Below, piece by piece: positions 6,459 through 9,731 of a stretch of DNA of 9,731 nt; the stretch's first letter is position 1; every line of letters starts with the position of its first letter. This DNA comes from an uncultured Bacteroidota bacterium (GTDB lineage Bacteria; Bacteroidota; Bacteroidia; Chitinophagales; Chitinophagaceae), in assembly GCA_903929655.1 (NCBI GenBank), contig CAIYVS010000618.1:1-9731 (forward strand), written 5' to 3'. A program made the translations under genes and the position numbers. The notes below the pieces were generated by a model. It was given only the letters and a program-made list of their open reading frames with translations. It ran no database searches and was not told where the DNA came from.

Positions 6459-7535
6459 TCACACTATTTGGATTTCTACCTCTGTAATATAATAATTGTC
6501 TTCCTTACTTGTAACGAATTTATGTTTGCCGGGGTACAGCAATGCCAGTCTTTTCTTTAGGTTTTCCAGACCCACACCACCAGCATTGTCAGCTTGCTCG
6601 TTTTCTGCCTTTGCCTTATAAATGTTTTTAGAATAGATCATCAATAAATTATTTTCAATGCTGAACCGGTACTCCAGAAAGTATTTATCAGCAATAAAAC
6701 GTGTACCATGCTTAAAAAGGTTTTCAAGTATAGGCAGCCATAAAAGCGGAGGGATATTGTAAGCCCTGTCTGCGCTGATCTTAAATGTCATACCATCCGA
6801 TTGCTGTAGTCTCAGCAATTCCAGGTCTATATAAGCCTGCATCACCTCCTTCTCTTTCTCAAAAGACACCTTATCAACATTAGATTCATAAAGCAGGTAC
6901 CGCAGGATAGATGATAGTTTTAAAATAACATTCGGGGTATTTTCAGATTTCTTTATAGATAAAGCATACAGGTTATTCAGCGTATTGAACAGGAAATGCG
7001 GGTTGATCTGGTTTTTTAAAAAAGTCAACTCAATTTCAACTTGTTTTTTGGTGGTGGTTTCAATAAGCTTTTGCTGCCTTGCATAGTCCATCACATACCA
7101 GCACATAGTAAAAATACATCCAAGAGTAAACATTACCCAGAAATAGGTCGTTTGTTCGGAAAGTGCAGACGAGAGTGAAAGGTTCCCACTTGCTGTATTC
7201 GAAATAGTACTGACGCTGCCAACTGTGTAACTGGGAAAATAATGCACCATTATCTTCAGCGTATAGATATAGCCCAAAGAAAGAATAAAGGTCATGGCAG
7301 AATAAACAATCCAATAAAGCAGGTACTTTTTTCTTGCCATCAGTCGTGGCACAAGCAGCAGGTTATTTACATAGGCCAGTATCATGAGTAATAAAAACAG
7401 GATACCCGTAAATATGGTCTGCCATCTGCTATTATCAAAATCCAGTCTTGAGTAGATCATGAATGCCCAGAAATAGATATTCCTGGCTATGCGGCCACCT
7501 AGCACATTCAACACCTTTTGAAGAAATGGTTTCAT
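6459..7535 (-). CDS. LytS-type sensor histidine kinase
   Basis: A 358-residue membrane kinase of the His_kinase (PF06580) and HATPase_c type. Hydrophobic segments lie at about 20-29, 40-62, 71-93 and 130-149, so a small four-helix sensor with only a loop of about 35 residues (94-129) exposed, and no separate ligand-binding domain. After a short helix comes the phosphoacceptor region NQINPHFLFNTLNNLYAL with H180. The ATPase part has the N-box PILENLFKHG (268-277, N272) and the Gly-rich GGVGLENLKKRL (319-330), close to the C-terminus, as is normal. It should phosphorylate the LytTR regulator at 5469-6197. The signal is unknown; kinases of this type sense membrane or small hydrophobic cues. The start is ATG 7533-7535, divergent from the serine hydrolase across a 207-base spacer, so shared control is possible. 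Confidence 0.92.
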   Translation of the reverse strand: MKPFLQKVLNVLGGRIARNIYFWAFMIYSRLDFDNSRWQTIFTGILFLLLMILAYVNNLLLVPRLMARKKYLLYWIVYSAMTFILSLGYIYTLKIMVHYFPSYTVGSVSTISNTASGNLSLSSALSEQTTYFWVMFTLGCIFTMCWYVMDYARQQKLIETTTKKQVEIELTFLKNQINPHFLFNTLNNLYALSIKKSENTPNVILKLSSILRYLLYESNVDKVSFEKEKEVMQAYIDLELLRLQQSDGMTFKISADRAYNIPPLLWLPILENLFKHGTRFIADKYFLEYRFSIENNLLMIYSKNIYKAKAENEQADNAGGVGLENLKKRLALLYPGKHKFVTSKEDNYYITEVEIQIV

Positions 7536-7742
7536 AACTGCAAAGAAGCATATTTAATAGCATTTGTAAAAATAATATGGACGAAATCACTGTTTTTAAG
7601 GACAAAATCATCATTTTCATTCAGCATCCCTTTACGTCTAAATTTTACCCGCTTTGGTCAAACTAATTTTAGCACGCCGGGTTCCTGTGCTTCTTTTGTG
7701 TCAGAAATCAAAACTATTCAGAAAACTTAAAAAAATTAGATC

Positions 7743-9146
7743 ATGAAAAAAACATTCCTCGCACTGCTGCTTCTCTTCATCAGCATTTTTAAGATCAACG
7801 CTCAATTATCATCAGCCTTCACAAACAGGCTCCAGTTTGTCCTGGACAGTGTATGCAGCCGCTATAATATAAAAGGAGCTTCTGCCGCAGTATTAGTCCC
7901 CAATACGGGTGTCTGGAAAGGAACTCATGGAGAATCCTACGCCGGGCAACCCATCACTTCAGATATGCTCTTTGGTATCAACAGCAATACCAAAACTCAT
8001 GTAGCAACATTAATGCTCCGCTTACAGGAGCTGGGCTATGTGAATATTAATGACACCATCGGTACCTGGATACAAAACCAACCCTACATCAACGGCCAGA
8101 TCACTATCAAACAATTATTAAACCATACCAGCGGGCTCTATAGCTTCACAGGTACAATGGACTTCTGGGATAGCTGTTTTAACGATCCTACCCATATCTG
8201 GCAGCCTGAGCAGATATTGCAATTCGTTTATACACCTTATTTCGCTCCCGGCGCTGGTTTTCATTATTCCAATACCAATTACCTGCTTGCAGGTTTAATA
8301 ATTAAACAGATCATGGGCCAGCCCCTTAGCACATCACTTGAAAACTATGTGTTTACCCCTGCAGCTATGTCTAATACCATCTTCTTTCCAGAAGAAACCT
8401 CAACAGCCCCTACACCTCATATTTGGTCCACATGGTTCGATACGGGTGAACAACAGGATGTAATGGCTACCTATGGCTATGTAAACAATGCATTGTATAG
8501 CATGTCCTATGGTGCAGGAGCAATCATGACCACTGCCGAAGACAATGTTCAGTTCTGGCACAAACTCATCTCAGGTCAGATCATCAATTCAACATCTCTG
8601 AACGAAATGATGCAATACGTTTATATAGGAACATCGCAAGGCCACCCGGTGGGCTATGGCCTCGGTATTTTCCGTTATCAGAATCTGCCCTTGTATAACG
8701 GTCACACTATTTACGAGCATGGGGGCACAAATATGGGATCTATAAACGAAAACTCAGTTGATTCTGTTACAGGCGTAACAATATCAGTTTTAACAAATCA
8801 GGATAGTCTCGATAACAATATCCTTTTTGCCTATGTATTGCCTGCTTTGCACAAAGTGACCATGCAAATGTCACCAACAGACCTGGTAAACATAAATAGC
8901 AGCAATACAGAAACTCATATCTATCCTAATCCTGTTTCCGATGAATTGAATATAGAACTGACAAGCAACCGGGATCTGGCAGAGCTGGCGATCTATGATA
9001 TGAGTGGACGGAAACTAATTAAGAGGGATATTCAAGGGGATTTTGAAAAAGTAAGTACCTCCAATATTCCTGCTGGCATATATTTACTCAACTTATCTTC
9101 AAACGGGAAAATGATACACACCCAAAAAATTGAAATTATTCATTAA
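7743..9146 (+). CDS. secreted serine hydrolase (beta-lactamase family) with T9SS sorting domain
   Basis: A 467-residue exported enzyme of the beta-lactamase/penicillin-binding fold (PF00144; class C, D-aminopeptidase and esterase relatives). Residues 1-20 are a signal peptide (basic MKK, hydrophobic core, KINA before QLSS). The catalytic set is complete: S81-N-T-K84 (SxxK, nucleophile and base), Y175-S-N177 (YxN) and H326-G-G328. About 386-467 is a T9SS type A sorting domain with IYPNPVSDELNIEL (393-406), IYDMSGRKL (417-425) and GIYLLNL (445-451), so the protein should cross the outer membrane and be released or anchored at the surface. Substrate is not evident: peptides, cell wall D-amino acid bonds, esters or beta-lactams are all possible, and a role in drug resistance is not shown. 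ATG 7743 is the only start that preserves the signal peptide. It diverges from the kinase and is 76 bases before the ABC gene. Confidence 0.92.
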   Translation: MKKTFLALLLLFISIFKINAQLSSAFTNRLQFVLDSVCSRYNIKGASAAVLVPNTGVWKGTHGESYAGQPITSDMLFGINSNTKTHVATLMLRLQELGYVNINDTIGTWIQNQPYINGQITIKQLLNHTSGLYSFTGTMDFWDSCFNDPTHIWQPEQILQFVYTPYFAPGAGFHYSNTNYLLAGLIIKQIMGQPLSTSLENYVFTPAAMSNTIFFPEETSTAPTPHIWSTWFDTGEQQDVMATYGYVNNALYSMSYGAGAIMTTAEDNVQFWHKLISGQIINSTSLNEMMQYVYIGTSQGHPVGYGLGIFRYQNLPLYNGHTIYEHGGTNMGSINENSVDSVTGVTISVLTNQDSLDNNILFAYVLPALHKVTMQMSPTDLVNINSSNTETHIYPNPVSDELNIELTSNRDLAELAIYDMSGRKLIKRDIQGDFEKVSTSNIPAGIYLLNLSSNGKMIHTQKIEIIH

Positions 9147-9222
9147 AAATGAATATTTTAACCATCATTGTAACCACATCTGTATTTAAAGCAATATAAA
9201 ATAACATAAATCATTCCTGATC

Positions 9223-9731
9223 ATGACACTTGAAATTAAAGATCTGTCCAAAACATATTCCAATGGTGTACAGGCATTAAAAAATGTAACACTTTCTATT
9301 TCCAATGGTATGTTTGGCTTACTGGGGCCCAATGGGGCAGGTAAGTCCACGCTCATGCGCACCATAGCCACATTGCAGGATGCAGATTCAGGCTCCATCA
9401 TGTTCGGAGACATAGATGTTATGAAGCAGAAACAGGAACTTAGAAAAGTGCTGGGTTATCTGCCACAGGAATTTGGAGTATACCCCAAAGTCTCTGCCGA
9501 GGAAATGCTACATTATGTAGCTCGTTTGAAAGGCATAGACAAAGCAAATGAACGTAAAGAAGTGGTAAAAGCGCTCTTGCAGCAGGTAAACCTCTATGCT
9601 GTCAAAAACAAATACCTCGGTTCTTATTCCGGCGGTATGAAACAACGCTTTGGCATTGCACAGGCACTCATTGGCAACCCGAAATTAATTATTGTGGACG
9701 AACCAACTGCAGGCCTGGACCCTGCCGAAAG
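9223..9731 (+). CDS. ABC transporter ATP-binding protein, 3' end cut by the window
   Basis: The first 169 residues of an ABC ATPase are present and the frame runs off the right edge. Motifs are in order and intact: Walker A GPNGAGKS (35-42), Q-loop Q82 in YLPQEFGVYP, signature YSGGMKQR (135-142), Walker B LIIVDE (155-160) and the D-loop AGLDP (163-167). The short start (MTLEIKDLSKTY) and the LPQEFGVYP form fit the ABC-2 exporter type, whose ATPase usually works with a separate membrane protein encoded next to it; that gene would lie beyond the window. It follows the T9SS hydrolase by 76 bases on the same strand, with no clear terminator between, so read-through is plausible. The ATG at 9223 is the natural start for the family. 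The cargo is unknown. Confidence 0.93.
   Translation, partial: MTLEIKDLSKTYSNGVQALKNVTLSISNGMFGLLGPNGAGKSTLMRTIATLQDADSGSIMFGDIDVMKQKQELRKVLGYLPQEFGVYPKVSAEEMLHYVARLKGIDKANERKEVVKALLQQVNLYAVKNKYLGSYSGGMKQRFGIAQALIGNPKLIIVDEPTAGLDPAE

Noticed and set aside
6205..6462. Open frames on both strands in the kinase-regulator gap
   Set aside because: They are translations of inverted repeats, with no domain, no plausible start context and strand symmetry expected from palindromes.
7709..7716. Minus-strand TAGTTTTG matching the Bacteroidota -7 box (TAnnTTTG) for the kinase gene
   Set aside because: No TTTG-like -33 box lies at the right distance upstream and the match is short, so it is not secure.
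7743..9146. Reading the serine hydrolase as an antibiotic-resistance beta-lactamase
   Set aside because: The fold covers many peptidases and esterases, and T9SS delivery to the outside gives no support for drug resistance.
9186..9413. Minus-strand open frame over the ABC gene start
   Set aside because: It lies opposite the Walker A region of a clear ABC ATPase and has no features of its own.

Overview
The window looks like chromosomal DNA of a Bacteroidota species, probably from the Chitinophagaceae or a near relative. The main pointers are a secreted hydrolase that ends in a type IX secretion (T9SS, Por system) sorting domain, a membrane LytS-type kinase paired with a LytTR regulator, the lack of clear Shine-Dalgarno sequences before the starts, and intergenic hairpins of kinds I recall as dispersed repeats in this phylum. 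The family placement is inference. No rRNA, tRNA, CRISPR array, transposase or phage gene is visible.

Left part (1-2239). The window opens with the tail of a plus-strand gene that encodes a zinc-ribbon-like C-terminus but has lost its frame. A small exported protein of unknown function follows on the minus strand (183-695). Divergent from it is a plus-strand protein built of about six beta-propeller-like repeats and lacking a signal peptide (start most likely 833, end 1852). The 387-base gap after it holds no gene. It carries a perfect 12-bp hairpin and a duplicated 129-bp-period palindromic repeat.

Middle part (2240-7535), all minus strand. A TPR protein with a C-terminal DUF2971-like domain (2240-3946) has three almost identical 102-bp repeat units. 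It is followed, reading leftward from 7535, by a probable regulatory and transport cluster: a LytS-type histidine kinase (7535-6459), a 261-base gap filled with palindromic repeats, a LytTR response regulator (6197-5469), and 39 bases later a TetA-like MFS exporter (5429-4194). Another repeat-rich gap (3947-4193) separates the exporter from the TPR gene.

Right part (7536-9731), plus strand. A 207-base divergent spacer leads to a beta-lactamase-family serine hydrolase with a signal peptide and a T9SS sorting domain (7743-9146). An ABC transporter ATPase (9223 onward) is cut by the window end. The kinase and regulator could control the exporter downstream, the divergent hydrolase, or both; the sequence alone does not decide. 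The most unusual items are the out-of-frame zinc ribbon, the propeller protein, the TPR-DUF2971 gene with fresh internal duplications, and the repeat element that shows compensatory stem changes.
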